A DNA stretch of 64,000 nt from Cupriavidus pampae (GCF_914271485.1 NZ_CAJZAG010000001.1:496001-560000); one strand, 5' to 3'. Positions 8,650-18,206 are shown, counted from the first letter of the stretch. Notes: generated by a model from the sequence alone, not told the origin. Made by a program: numbers and translations.

Positions 8650-11600
8650 ATGTCAGCACAACGTCCCGTTAAGCCTCCCGGCAAGCCATCGCAGCCGGCC
8701 GGCACGCCTACCCCCGAATCCACCGCCCAGCGCCCGCCCGCGCGCGGACCCGCGCCCGGCCAGCCGGCCGGCGAACCACGCGCGCCGCACACGCCCCGTG
8801 AGCGCCGCCCGGCCCCCGATGGGTCGGCCGAGCGCGCTACCGCTCAGCCAGCGCGTGAGCCGCGCGACCCACGCGAGCGTGGCGCGGCGCCCCATGGCAC
8901 GGCTGGGCGCGAACGCGCATCCGGCCAACCGGCGGGTGGGTCGCGCAACCCACGCGAGCGTGGCGCGGTGCCCAAGGGCGCGGCCGAGCGCGAGCGCGCA
9001 TCCGGTCAGCCGGCGGGTGAACGCCGCGAAGCCCGCCCGCCGCGTCCGCCGCGCGAGGCTCGTCCGCCACGGCTTGCCAATCCGTTGCCGCCGATCACGT
9101 TCCCGGAAGCGCTGCCGGTTTCCGCGCGCCGCGATGAGATCGCGGCCGCGTTGCTGGCCAATCAGGTGGTGATCGTGGCCGGCGAGACCGGCTCCGGGAA
9201 GACCACCCAGTTGCCCAAGATCTGCCTGTCGATCGGGCGCGGCCCCGCGCGCGCGGGCAGCGATGGCCAACCTGACAAGGTCGGCGGCGGCCTGATCGGC
9301 CACACCCAGCCGCGCCGGATCGCGGCCACCTCCACGGCCAAGCGGATCGCACAGGAACTCGGCTCGCAGGCTGGCGAACATGTCGGCTATCAGGTGCGCT
9401 TCAACGACACGATGTCGCCGGGCGCGTCGATCAAGCTGATGACCGACGGCATCTTGCTGGCGGAAACGCAGAACGATCCGCTGCTGCGCGCGTACGACAC
9501 GATCATCATCGACGAGGCGCATGAACGCAGCCTCAACATCGACTTCCTGATCGGCTACCTGCGCGAGATCCTGCCGAAACGGCCGGATCTGAAGCTGATC
9601 ATCACGTCGGCGACAATCGACGCCAAACGCTTCGCCGAGCATTTCGCGCACGGCGGCAAGCCCGCGCCCGTGATCGAGGTCAGCGGCCGCCTGTATCCGG
9701 TGGAGCTGCGTTACCGGCCGATCCGCGAGGACAAGCCCCCCGGCGCCGCCACGCCTGCGGCGCCCCCTACGTTCAAATCCGCGCAGGCGAAAGAGCGCGA
9801 CCTCTACGACGGCATCGTCGATGCCGTGGACGAGCTATGCCGCCTGGGCCCGGGCGATGTGCTGGTCTTCCTGCCCGGCGAGCGCGAGATTCGCGAGACC
9901 GCCGAGGCGCTACGCAAGCACCATCCGCCGCATACCGAAATCCTGCCGCTGTTCGCGCGGCTGTCCGTGCAGGAGCAGGAGCGCGTGTTCCGGCCTTCGG
10001 GCGCGCGCCGCATCGTGCTGGCCACCAACGTGGCCGAAACCTCGCTGACCGTGCCCGGCATCCGCTACGTGGTGGATACCGGCCTCGCGCGCGTCAAGCG
10101 GTACTCGTATCGCAACAAGGTGGAGCAACTGCAGATCGAACCGATCTCGCAGGCCGCGGCCAACCAGCGCGCGGGCCGTTGCGGCCGGGTGGCGGACGGC
10201 GTCTGCATCCGGCTGTACGAGGAGAGCGACTTCGCGGGCCGGCCGCGCTTCACCGATCCGGAAATCCTGCGTTCGTCGCTGGCGTCCGTGATCCTGCGCA
10301 TGAAGGCGCTGCGGCTCACCGATATCGAAGCATTTCCGTTTATCGAGCCGCCGCTGGGCCGCGCGGTGGCGGACGGCTATCAGCTGCTGCAGGAACTTGG
10401 CGCCGTCGATGACGCCAATCAGTTGACCGGCATGGGCCGGCAGTTGGCCAAGCTACCGCTGGACCCGCGCGTGGCGCGCATGATCCTGGCCGCGCGCGAC
10501 CAGCATTGCCTGCGCGAAGTGCTGATCATCGCCAGCGCGCTGTCGGTGCAGGATCCGCGCGATCGCCCGCAGGAAGCGCAGGAGGCCGCCGATCAGGCGC
10601 ATCGCAAGTTCTTCGACGACAAGTCCGACATTCCGTCCGAGTTCCTCGGCTGGGTCAAGTTGTGGAAGTGGTTCGAAGACGCGGTGACGCACAAGAAGAG
10701 CAACAAGCAGTTGCAGGACCAGTGCCGCGCCAACTTCCTGTCGCATCTGCGGCTGCGCGAATGGCGCGACGTGCATTCGCAACTGCTGACCACGGTGGCC
10801 GAGCAGGGCTGGCGCCTCAATGAGAGCGAGCCGACCTACGAGCAGGTACACAAGGCACTGCTGACCGGGCTGCTTGGCAATATCGGCTGCAAGATCGACG
10901 AAGGCGAGAAGGGGCGCGATACACGCGGACGCGAGTATCTGGGCGCGCGCGGCATCAAGTTCCATCTGTGGCCTGGTTCGCTGATCGCGAAGAAGGTGGG
11001 GCGCTGGATCATCGCGGCCGAGCTGGTCGAGACCAGCCGGCTGTTCGCGCGCACGCTGGCGCGCGTGGAACCCGAATGGATCGAGCAGGTGGGTAGCCAT
11101 CTGCTCAAGGTCAGCTGGAGCGATCCGCATTGGGAGAAGAAGGCCGGCCAGGTGCTCGCGCTCGAACGCGCCACGCTGTACGGGTTGGTGGTCTACCAGC
11201 ATCGACGTATCCACTACGGACCGATGAACCCCGCCGAGGCACGCGAGCTGTTTATCCGTCGCGGGTTGGTGGAAGGCGAGTTCGAGACGCGGTTGCCGTT
11301 CTACGCGCACAACCAGCGCCTCGTGCGCGAGATCGAGAACCTCGAGCACAAGTCGCGCCGGCAGGACGTGCTGGTCGACGACGAGCTGATCTACGCGTTC
11401 TACGATCGCGCGATTCCGGCCGATATCTACAACCAGGTGTCGTTCGAGAAATGGTACGAGGCAGGGGCCACCAAGGACCGCAAGCTGCTGTACCTCAACC
11501 GCGACGAACTGATGCGGCACGAGGCGGCAGGCATCACCACGGACCTGTTCCCGAAGACGATGGCGGTCGCGGGCGTGGACATGGGTCTGACGTACCATTT

Positions 11601-12924
11601 CGAGCCCGGCAGCCATCGCGACGGCGTGACGCTGACCGTGCCGCTGTACGCGTTGAACCAGGTGCGCCCCGAGCGCGCGGACTGGCTCGTGCCCGGCATG
11701 ATCAAGGAGAAGGTGCATCTGCTGCTGAAGTCGCTGCCACAGAAGCTGCGCCGCCATTGCGTACCGTTGCCCGACTTTGCGGCGGGCTTCGTGACGCGGC
11801 AGCCGTTCGGCGAGGGCGATCTGCTCGACGTGCTGATCACCGATATCCGCGCCGAGACCGGCACCATGATCAAGCGCGCGGACTTCAAGCTGGAGACGCT
11901 GCCCGCGCACCACACGATGAACTTCAAGGTCATCGATGAACATGGCCGGCAGCTCGACATGGGCCGCAACCTCGCGCAACTGCGCGCGGAGTTCGGTGGG
12001 CAGGCGCAGCAATCGTTCCAGACCATCGCCGCGAGGGATGTGCCTGCTGCCGAGGCCGGTCAGTACGAGAACCTCACCTCCTGGTCGTTCGGCGAATTGC
12101 CCGAGCTGCTCGAGATTCGCAAGGGCAACCAGACCCTGTTCGGCTACCCGGCGCTTGTCGATCATGGCGATCATTGCGACGTCGAGGTCTTCGACGATCC
12201 GCAGGAAGCCGTGCGCGTGCATCATGCGGGCCTGCGCCGGCTGTTCGGGCTGCAGCTGCGCGAGCAGGTGAAGTTCATCGAGAAGAATGTGCCCAACCTG
12301 CAGCAGATGGCCATGCAGTTCATGACGCTGGGCACGCAGGAGGCGCTGCGCGAGCAGATCGTGCAGGTGGCGCTCGATCGCGCATGCCTGCAGGCGCCGC
12401 TGCCGCGCAACGAGGCCGAGTTCAACACGCGCAAGGACGAAGGGCGCGCGCGGCTGTCGCTGCTGGCGCAGGAGATCGCGCGGCTGGTCGGCAGCATCCT
12501 GGCCGAATACGCGGGCCTGCCGCGCAAGCTGCTACAGGCCAAGCCTTATGGCGCCACGTATCCCGACATGGAGGCGCAACTCGGGCGATTGATGCACAAG
12601 TCGTTCGTGGTCGATACGCCGTACACGCAGCTCGTGCACTATCCGCGCTACCTCAAGGGCATGGCGATGCGCGTGGACAAGCTCAAGGGCGATGCGGCGC
12701 GCGACAGCCAGCGCCTGCAGGAGATGACCCCGCTGATCCAGCAATGGCAGCGCGCGGAGCAGCAGATGCGCAAACAGGGTCGCGGCGCCACCGATGTGAA
12801 GCTCGACGAGTTCCGCTGGATGCTCGAGGAGTTGCGCGTCGCACTTTTTGCGCAGGAATTGCGAACCCCTGTGCCAATGTCGGTCAAACGTCTCCAGAAG
12901 GTGTGGGAGTCCATGCAGCGTTGA
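8650..12924 (+). CDS. hrpA: ATP-dependent RNA helicase HrpA (DEAH box)
   Basis: DEAH/RHA-type helicase of 1424 residues; E. coli HrpA acts on mRNA and stalled ribosomes. Walker A is GETGSGKTTQ (178-187), the DEAH motif is IIIDEAHERS (DEAH at 288-291), and motif III is TSATID. The C-terminal helicase half has LATNVAETSLTVPGI and QRAGRCGR. Helicase-associated and OB-fold domains and the HrpA-specific C-terminal DUF3418 region fill the rest. About 155 extra N-terminal residues are Pro/Arg/Gly-rich with degenerate 25-27-residue repeats. There is no visible ribosome binding site; the ATG sits 8 nt after a TATAAT. Confidence 0.95.
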   Translation: MSAQRPVKPPGKPSQPAGTPTPESTAQRPPARGPAPGQPAGEPRAPHTPRERRPAPDGSAERATAQPAREPRDPRERGAAPHGTAGRERASGQPAGGSRNPRERGAVPKGAAERERASGQPAGERREARPPRPPREARPPRLANPLPPITFPEALPVSARRDEIAAALLANQVVIVAGETGSGKTTQLPKICLSIGRGPARAGSDGQPDKVGGGLIGHTQPRRIAATSTAKRIAQELGSQAGEHVGYQVRFNDTMSPGASIKLMTDGILLAETQNDPLLRAYDTIIIDEAHERSLNIDFLIGYLREILPKRPDLKLIITSATIDAKRFAEHFAHGGKPAPVIEVSGRLYPVELRYRPIREDKPPGAATPAAPPTFKSAQAKERDLYDGIVDAVDELCRLGPGDVLVFLPGEREIRETAEALRKHHPPHTEILPLFARLSVQEQERVFRPSGARRIVLATNVAETSLTVPGIRYVVDTGLARVKRYSYRNKVEQLQIEPISQAAANQRAGRCGRVADGVCIRLYEESDFAGRPRFTDPEILRSSLASVILRMKALRLTDIEAFPFIEPPLGRAVADGYQLLQELGAVDDANQLTGMGRQLAKLPLDPRVARMILAARDQHCLREVLIIASALSVQDPRDRPQEAQEAADQAHRKFFDDKSDIPSEFLGWVKLWKWFEDAVTHKKSNKQLQDQCRANFLSHLRLREWRDVHSQLLTTVAEQGWRLNESEPTYEQVHKALLTGLLGNIGCKIDEGEKGRDTRGREYLGARGIKFHLWPGSLIAKKVGRWIIAAELVETSRLFARTLARVEPEWIEQVGSHLLKVSWSDPHWEKKAGQVLALERATLYGLVVYQHRRIHYGPMNPAEARELFIRRGLVEGEFETRLPFYAHNQRLVREIENLEHKSRRQDVLVDDELIYAFYDRAIPADIYNQVSFEKWYEAGATKDRKLLYLNRDELMRHEAAGITTDLFPKTMAVAGVDMGLTYHFEPGSHRDGVTLTVPLYALNQVRPERADWLVPGMIKEKVHLLLKSLPQKLRRHCVPLPDFAAGFVTRQPFGEGDLLDVLITDIRAETGTMIKRADFKLETLPAHHTMNFKVIDEHGRQLDMGRNLAQLRAEFGGQAQQSFQTIAARDVPAAEAGQYENLTSWSFGELPELLEIRKGNQTLFGYPALVDHGDHCDVEVFDDPQEAVRVHHAGLRRLFGLQLREQVKFIEKNVPNLQQMAMQFMTLGTQEALREQIVQVALDRACLQAPLPRNEAEFNTRKDEGRARLSLLAQEIARLVGSILAEYAGLPRKLLQAKPYGATYPDMEAQLGRLMHKSFVVDTPYTQLVHYPRYLKGMAMRVDKLKGDAARDSQRLQEMTPLIQQWQRAEQQMRKQGRGATDVKLDEFRWMLEELRVALFAQELRTPVPMSVKRLQKVWESMQR
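8791..9027 (+). repeat. Tandem 25-27-residue repeats in the HrpA N-terminal extension
   Basis: HrpA residues 48-72, 73-99 and 100-126 are degenerate copies. The second and third copies are both 27 residues and share PRERGA, then P.G.A..RERASGQPAG. The unit is 75-81 bp in DNA and in frame, so copy number can change without breaking the gene. The segment is probably a disordered, positively charged RNA-contacting tail. Confidence 0.75.
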
Positions 12925-13025
12925 GCGCACGTGAACGTAAGAAATTATGTGGCGTCATCGAAAAGTGGCGCCCGAACGTTAGAATGCGCGATTCGTCATC
13001 GGTGAAGTCTTCAGTGAACGGTCTT

Positions 13026-14027
13026 ATGCTCGTCGGAATGGGTATGCGTCGGATAGGTCAGGTAGTGGCTGGCGCTTTGGGCGCTTTGGCCGTAGGTTTG
13101 GTTCTGTCCGCGCCAGCGCGGGCCGAAGTCGTCGTTGTGCTCAATTCGGGTGATGCAACCGTCACGCTGATCGACAAGGACACGCAAAAGGTCCTGGAGA
13201 CCTTTCCGGTCGGCAAGGAGCCGCACCATCTGATTGCCACGCCCGACGACAAGTCGCTGATCGTGGCCAACGCGGTCGGCAACGACCTCGTGTTCGTCGA
13301 TCCGGTCACGGGCAAGGTGCAGCAGCGCGTGCCCAATATCGACGATCCGTACCAGATCGGCTTCTCCCCGGACCAGAAGTGGTTCGTGGCGACCGGCAAT
13401 CGACTCGATCGCGTCGATGTCTACCGCTGGGACGGCCACGCGCTCAAGATCGCCAAGCAATTCCCGCTGGGCCGCACGCCGAGCCATATCGCGTTCACCG
13501 CGGACAGCAAGATCGCGTTTATCACGCTGCAGGACTCGAACCAGATCGCGGCGATCGACCTGACCACGATGACCGTGATGTGGGTCATGGAAGCAGGCTC
13601 GGCGCCCGCGGGCGTGTGGGTGACGCCCGACCAGAAGTATCTGCTGGTCGGCATGACCGGTGCCGACTACGTGGCCGTGATCGACTGGCACACGCGCACC
13701 GTGGTCAAGCAGATCCAGACCGGCAAGGGCGCGCATAATTTCCGCGCGGTGGGTGATCGCCGCCATCTGTTCCTGACCAATCGCGTGTCCGGCACCATCA
13801 GCATCATCGACCAGCAGACGCTGTCGAAGGTGGGCGACATCACGGGCCTGCCGCCCGGTCCCGACGACATGGAGCTGACCGCCGACGGCAAGACGCTGTG
13901 GGTCTCCTGCCGCTGGTCGCGTTCGGTGGCGCTGGTCGACGTGGCCACGCGCAAGGTAGTCAAGACGATTCGCGTGGGCAAGTCGCCGCACGGCATCTAC
14001 TTCCGCACACGCGCGCCGCTTTACTGA
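13026..14027 (+). CDS. Secreted YVTN-family beta-propeller protein
   Basis: A 333-residue exported protein of the YncE/YVTN beta-propeller type. After a signal peptide (MRRIGQVVAGALGALAVG, then LVLSAPARA) come repeated ~40-residue blades with ATPDDKSLIVAN, FSPDQKWFVATGN, FTADSKIAFITLQ, VTPDQKYLLVGM, DRRHLFLTNR and LTADGKTLWVS. No heme or PQQ residues can be identified, so the ligand is unknown. Either the ATG at 13026 or the one at 13044 may be the start; the shorter form gives a cleaner signal peptide. The deacetylase gene follows after 25 nt, suggesting an operon. Confidence 0.88.
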   Translation: MLVGMGMRRIGQVVAGALGALAVGLVLSAPARAEVVVVLNSGDATVTLIDKDTQKVLETFPVGKEPHHLIATPDDKSLIVANAVGNDLVFVDPVTGKVQQRVPNIDDPYQIGFSPDQKWFVATGNRLDRVDVYRWDGHALKIAKQFPLGRTPSHIAFTADSKIAFITLQDSNQIAAIDLTTMTVMWVMEAGSAPAGVWVTPDQKYLLVGMTGADYVAVIDWHTRTVVKQIQTGKGAHNFRAVGDRRHLFLTNRVSGTISIIDQQTLSKVGDITGLPPGPDDMELTADGKTLWVSCRWSRSVALVDVATRKVVKTIRVGKSPHGIYFRTRAPLY

Positions 14028-14052
14028 TTCTTATCGTCTCTGACGACTCATC

Positions 14053-14874
14053 ATGCGCAAGATCCTCACGGTGTTGACCTCGGTGGCGGCCACAATCTCG
14101 GCCGCGGCCGCGATGGTCTTCGCCGGGCCCGCGCAGGCCGCCGACGCCTGCCGCGCCGGCACGCTGTACCTGACCTTCGACACCGGCAGCATGAGCCAGG
14201 CCGAGCTGATCGCGCGCACGCTGCGCAAGCACCATATCCGCGCGACGTTCTTCCTGGCCAACGAGCCCACGGTCAACCACGACAGCTCGCTCGACCCCAC
14301 GTGGGCGCCATACTGGAAATCGCTGGCCGCCGACGGGCATGTCTTCGGCAGCCATACGTTCGATCATGTCTACTTCCGCGCGGTGCGCGACGGCAAGGTG
14401 ATCATGCGCCCGCAGTTCGGCGCCGAAGGCGGCAAGGACGTGGCGATGACGGCCGATGCCTTCTGCACGGAACTGCGCCGCAGCGCGCAGGCCCTGCAAT
14501 CGATGACCGGGCAGCCGATGGCGCCGCTGTGGCGTGCGCCCGGTGGCCGCACCTCGCCGCAGACATTGCAGTGGGCCGAGCAATGTGGCTTCCACCACGT
14601 GGCTTGGGCCCCGGCGGGCTTTCTCGGTGACGAGCTATCCTCGGAGAAATTCCCCAACGACAAGCTGCTGGCGCGCGCATTGCGCGACCTGCGCGACGGT
14701 GACATCACCATGGCGCATCTGGGCATCTGGTCGCGCAAGGATGCGTGGGCGCCGGCGGTGCTGGATCCGTTGCTGACGGGGCTGGAGCAGAAGGGCTTCT
14801 GCTTTGCCACGCTGCGCGAGCATCCTCAGTACAAGGCGTGGTTCGCGCAGCCGAAGAAGGATGGAGCACGCTGA
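14053..14874 (+). CDS. Secreted polysaccharide deacetylase-family (NodB-like) protein
   Basis: 273 residues with a signal peptide (residues 1-30, ending FAGPAQA) and a NodB-homology domain (carbohydrate esterase 4 fold). Motif 1 reads LYLTFDTGS, so the second Asp of the usual TFDDG, a metal ligand in characterised enzymes, is Thr here. Motif 2 (GSHTFDH) keeps both metal-binding His residues and motif 3 (WRAPGGR) is intact. It therefore belongs to the family, but activity or metal coordination may differ from chitin or peptidoglycan deacetylases. It overlaps the next start codon by one base (TGATG), implying translational coupling. Confidence 0.88.
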   Translation: MRKILTVLTSVAATISAAAAMVFAGPAQAADACRAGTLYLTFDTGSMSQAELIARTLRKHHIRATFFLANEPTVNHDSSLDPTWAPYWKSLAADGHVFGSHTFDHVYFRAVRDGKVIMRPQFGAEGGKDVAMTADAFCTELRRSAQALQSMTGQPMAPLWRAPGGRTSPQTLQWAEQCGFHHVAWAPAGFLGDELSSEKFPNDKLLARALRDLRDGDITMAHLGIWSRKDAWAPAVLDPLLTGLEQKGFCFATLREHPQYKAWFAQPKKDGAR

Positions 14875-15869
14875 TGTGGGACGCGTTCACCAACTGGATG
14901 TCGGGCTGGATCGGACAGGTCGAGGGTGCCGTGTTCCAGGACGTCGTGCTGCCCGTGGTCTACCACCTCGGCTTCGGTGGCTATGCGGAAGAGGCGTTCA
15001 CGGGCACGGAATGGCTGCTTGCGGGCATCGTGCAGATCATCGTGATGATCCTGATCCTGGGGCCGCTGGAAAAGCTGCGTCCGGTGGAAGCGGTGACCGA
15101 TCGCCGCGCGATCCGCGTGGACATCCTGTACACGGTGATTCACCGGCTGGGGCTGTTCCGGCTGGCGATGTTCTTTCTGCTCGACCCGCTCAGCGACCTG
15201 ATCGAGGGACACCTGCGGCTGCTGGGCTGGCAGCGCGTCAACGTCGAGGACTGGTGGCCCGCGCTGACGGCCTCGCCGCTGGTCAGCTTCCTGATCTATC
15301 TGGTGCTGTTCGACCTCGTCGACTACTGGTATCACCGGTTCTCGCATACCTATCGCTGGTGGTGGAGCCTGCATGCGCTGCATCACAGCCAGCGGCAGAT
15401 GACGCTGTGGAGCGATAACCGCAATCATCTGCTCGACGACATCCTGCGCGATACCGTGTTCGCGGTGATTGCGCTCGCGGTGGGCGTGGAGCCGTCGCAG
15501 TACATCCTGCTGGTGGCGCTCTCCCAGTTGCTGCAAAGCCTGCAGCACGCCAACCTGCGCGTGCATTTTGGCGCGCTCGGCGAGCGGCTGCTGGTGTCGC
15601 CGCGTTTTCATCGCACGCATCACGCCGTCGGCCTTGGTCACGAGACGGCGGGCAAGGCCGGCAAGCCGATGCGCCTGGGCGGCTGCAACTTCGGCGTCTT
15701 GTTTCCATGGTGGGATATGATGTTCGGCACCGCGGTGTTCACCGATCGGTATTACCAGACCGGCGTGCGTGACCAGATGCCGCCGCCGACGGGCAGGAAC
15801 CGCGACTACGGTCGCGGCTTTTTCGCGCAGCAGTGGTACGGCGTCAAGCGGCTGCTGCGCCTGCACTGA
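14874..15869 (+). CDS. Sterol desaturase / fatty acid hydroxylase family membrane protein
   Basis: 331-residue integral membrane protein with the eight-His di-iron pattern of the FA_hydroxylase family: HRFSH, HALHHS and HRTHH, with further His around SLQHANLRVH. Several hydrophobic segments (around WLLAGIVQIIVMILIL and LVSFLIYLVLFDL) place it in the inner membrane. The substrate is unknown; most bacteria with such proteins lack sterols, so a lipid or hopanoid substrate is more likely. The start codon overlaps the deacetylase stop, so the two products are made together. Confidence 0.9.
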   Translation: MWDAFTNWMSGWIGQVEGAVFQDVVLPVVYHLGFGGYAEEAFTGTEWLLAGIVQIIVMILILGPLEKLRPVEAVTDRRAIRVDILYTVIHRLGLFRLAMFFLLDPLSDLIEGHLRLLGWQRVNVEDWWPALTASPLVSFLIYLVLFDLVDYWYHRFSHTYRWWWSLHALHHSQRQMTLWSDNRNHLLDDILRDTVFAVIALAVGVEPSQYILLVALSQLLQSLQHANLRVHFGALGERLLVSPRFHRTHHAVGLGHETAGKAGKPMRLGGCNFGVLFPWWDMMFGTAVFTDRYYQTGVRDQMPPPTGRNRDYGRGFFAQQWYGVKRLLRLH

Positions 15870-15891
15870 CCCTCTTACGTAAGGCCGGCGC

Positions 15892-16767
15892 ATGAATGAC
15901 ATCCTCCGCGCTTTCGGGCGCGCCCTCGTCAGTCAGTTCCACCCACGCATGCTGATGCTGACCGTGCTGCCATTCGTGCTGGCCACGGTGCTGTGGGGCG
16001 GGCTCCTGTGGTGGGGATGGGAGCCGATCATGGGCACCACGCGCGCGCTGCTAGAGGGCTCGGCTTTCACGAGCTGGATCTATGCGGCGCTCGAGTGGAT
16101 GAACCTGCAGTCGCTGCGCTCGGTCATCGCGCCGTTGTTCGTGCTGACGCTGGCGGTGCCGCTGGTCATTGCCTCGATGCTGGTCTTCATCAGCCTGTGC
16201 TCGGTGCCGGCGGTGGTGAAGCATCTGGAGCGCAGCTATCCCGATCTGGCCAAGTCACGCGGTGGCAGCGTGTTCGGCAGCGTGGTGGCGTCGTTCGGCA
16301 ATACGTTCGTGTTTCTGCTGCTGGTGATCGTCACGCTGCCGCTGTGGCTGATTCCGCCGTTTTTCGCGTTGATTCCGCCGGTGCTGTGGGGCTGGCTGAC
16401 CTATCGCGTGATGACCTATGACGCGCTGGCCGAGCATGCCACGGCCGAGGAGCGCAAGACGCTGATCAAGCGCCATCGCGGCGCGTTGCTGACCATCGGC
16501 ATCGCGGTAGGCCTGCTGGGCTCCGCGCCGACGCTGCTGTGGGTGTGGTCGGCGATGATCATCTTCCTGTTTCCGGTCGTGCTCGTGGGGACGTTATGGC
16601 TCTACGTGCTGATCTTTATCTTCTCGGCGCTGTGGTTCGGGCATTTCTGCCTGCGCGCGCTCGCGCAGCTGCGCGCCGAACGCCTTGCCACGGCGCCATC
16701 GCCGGCGCCGGGCGGCGACATCATCGATCTGGCGCCGTCCGATATCCGGCGCATTGAACCATCCTGA
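15892..16767 (+). CDS. EI24-domain integral membrane protein
   Basis: 291 residues with about six hydrophobic segments (for example LMLTVLPFVLATVLWGGLLW, FVLTLAVPLVIASMLVF and FVFLLLVIVTLPLWLIPPFF). The pattern matches the EI24/CysZ-like family found in beta-proteobacteria. E. coli CysZ transports sulfate, but these longer homologues have no proven substrate, so I assign none. It lies 22 nt downstream of the desaturase-like gene and 13 nt upstream of the next gene, all in the same direction. Confidence 0.85.
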   Translation: MNDILRAFGRALVSQFHPRMLMLTVLPFVLATVLWGGLLWWGWEPIMGTTRALLEGSAFTSWIYAALEWMNLQSLRSVIAPLFVLTLAVPLVIASMLVFISLCSVPAVVKHLERSYPDLAKSRGGSVFGSVVASFGNTFVFLLLVIVTLPLWLIPPFFALIPPVLWGWLTYRVMTYDALAEHATAEERKTLIKRHRGALLTIGIAVGLLGSAPTLLWVWSAMIIFLFPVVLVGTLWLYVLIFIFSALWFGHFCLRALAQLRAERLATAPSPAPGGDIIDLAPSDIRRIEPS

Positions 16768-16780
16768 AGCGGGGGCAAAC

Positions 16781-17584
16781 ATGGGTTTTGGCCTGATCGT
16801 CATCGGTGACGAGATTCTGTCGGGGCGGCGCGAGGACAAGCACATGCGCCGTGCCATCGAGCTGATGGGCGCGCGAGGTATCGCGCTCGACTGGGCCGAG
16901 TACATCGGCGACGACCGCGTGCGCATCACGGCCACGCTGCGCCGCACGCTGGCGACCAGCGACGTGGTGTTCTGCACTGGCGGCATCGGCGCCACGCCCG
17001 ACGACCATACGCGCCAGTGCGTGGCGGCAGCGCTTGGCGTACCGCTGGCGCTGCATCCGGAGGCGCGCGAACTGATCGCGCAGCGTATCGTCGAGACCGC
17101 CGAGGGCGACCCGGTCAAGGCCGACCTCGAGCGGCCCGAGAACCAGCATCGTTTCAAGATGGGCGAGTTCCCGGTGGGCGCGCGCATCATCCCCAACAGT
17201 TACAACCGCATTCCAGGTTTCTCGGTGGCGGACCATCATTTCATGCCGGGTTTCCCGGTGATGGCGTGGCCGATGATGGAGTGGGTGCTCGATCATCACT
17301 ACTCGGACCTATTCCACCTCGCGCGCGAGCAGTCGCGCGCGTTCTACGTGTTCGAAGCACCGGAGTCGACGCTGACGCCGCTGATGGAGCAGGTGGAATC
17401 GACCTTCGACGGCATCCGCGTGTTCAGCCTGCCGTCCGTCGGTGACGTCAGCCGTGGCGACCGCTTTGCGCGACGCCATATCGACCTCGGGGTCAAAGGC
17501 CCCGAGGAACTCGTGGCCCCCGCCTACGCGATGCTGCTGAACGGCGTGCGGGCCATGGGCTTCGAGATCGTGGAACAAGGCTAG
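16781..17584 (+). CDS. Molybdopterin-binding (MoCF/CinA N-terminal type) domain protein
   Basis: 267 residues. The N-terminal ~170 form a MoCF-type fold with IVIGDEILSGRREDKH, the DVVFCTGGIGATPDDHT phosphate loop and PGFPVMAWPMMEW. This is the architecture of stand-alone CinA/competence-damage-type proteins without the C-terminal nicotinamide amidase domain. The ligand is not established for this subgroup. A GGGGG ribosome binding site precedes the ATG at 16781. The gene ends 52 nt before the convergent rhodanese gene; I see no clear terminator there. Confidence 0.88.
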   Translation: MGFGLIVIGDEILSGRREDKHMRRAIELMGARGIALDWAEYIGDDRVRITATLRRTLATSDVVFCTGGIGATPDDHTRQCVAAALGVPLALHPEARELIAQRIVETAEGDPVKADLERPENQHRFKMGEFPVGARIIPNSYNRIPGFSVADHHFMPGFPVMAWPMMEWVLDHHYSDLFHLAREQSRAFYVFEAPESTLTPLMEQVESTFDGIRVFSLPSVGDVSRGDRFARRHIDLGVKGPEELVAPAYAMLLNGVRAMGFEIVEQG

Positions 17585-17636
17585 ACGCGGGGCTAGCCAG
17601 CGTCCAGCCAGGTCGGTCGGCGCGGGGCAGGGTGCC

Positions 17637-18101
17637 TCAGGCGCCGTGCCACGGCAGGCCGCGGAAGCACCAGCCTTCCACGGCCTTGCGATGGTAGTCC
17701 GTGTCGCGCGGGCCCTCGAACCCTTCCAGGACATCCATCGCCAGCTTGAAACCGGCTTCCGTGGCCACGCGCGCGGCATGCTTCGAGCGCGCGGCGCTAC
17801 GGCACAGGAACAGCACCGGTGTGTCGACGCCCACCCGGGCGCGCAGTTCGGCCACAAAGTTCGGATTCTGCACGCCGCCCGGGTAAGTGGACCATTCGAC
17901 ATGCGCGAACTGGCTGTCCGGCACATCCACACCACCGACCCAGTCGAGTTCCGCCTGCGTGCGCACGTCCACCAGCACCGCCGACGGATCGGCCTGCAGC
18001 AGCGCATAGGATTCCTGCGGGGTGAGGGCGCCGTAGTACGCAAGCTGGTTCTGCTGCTGGCGCGCCTTGGCGGCCTGAAGAAGTTCGTCGCGGGTAGTCA
18101 T
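17637..18101 (-). CDS. Rhodanese-like domain protein
   Basis: 154-residue single-domain cytosolic rhodanese. The domain start (SAVLVDVRTQAEL) and the active-site loop with its catalytic Cys (FLCRSAARSKHAA) are intact, so it could carry persulfide sulfur. The CRSAARS loop is common in stand-alone proteobacterial rhodaneses; the physiological acceptor is unknown. It is transcribed away from glnA, whose regulatory region (18102-18387) also has to hold this gene's promoter. Confidence 0.92.
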   Translation of the reverse strand: MTTRDELLQAAKARQQQNQLAYYGALTPQESYALLQADPSAVLVDVRTQAELDWVGGVDVPDSQFAHVEWSTYPGGVQNPNFVAELRARVGVDTPVLFLCRSAARSKHAARVATEAGFKLAMDVLEGFEGPRDTDYHRKAVEGWCFRGLPWHGA

Positions 18102-18206
18102 GGTGAGAGCGAGTCAGGTAGAAAGAGTGTGCCCGGGGCACGGTTTCGGCGCTATTCTAGCGCTCCGGGCACCCCGATATTCGCAAGCGCCTCGTTGCGG
18201 TGCATA

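Noticed and set aside
10453..12225. A 590-codon open frame antisense to hrpA
   Set aside because: Same reason: shadow of the hrpA coding frame, low-complexity composition, no family match.
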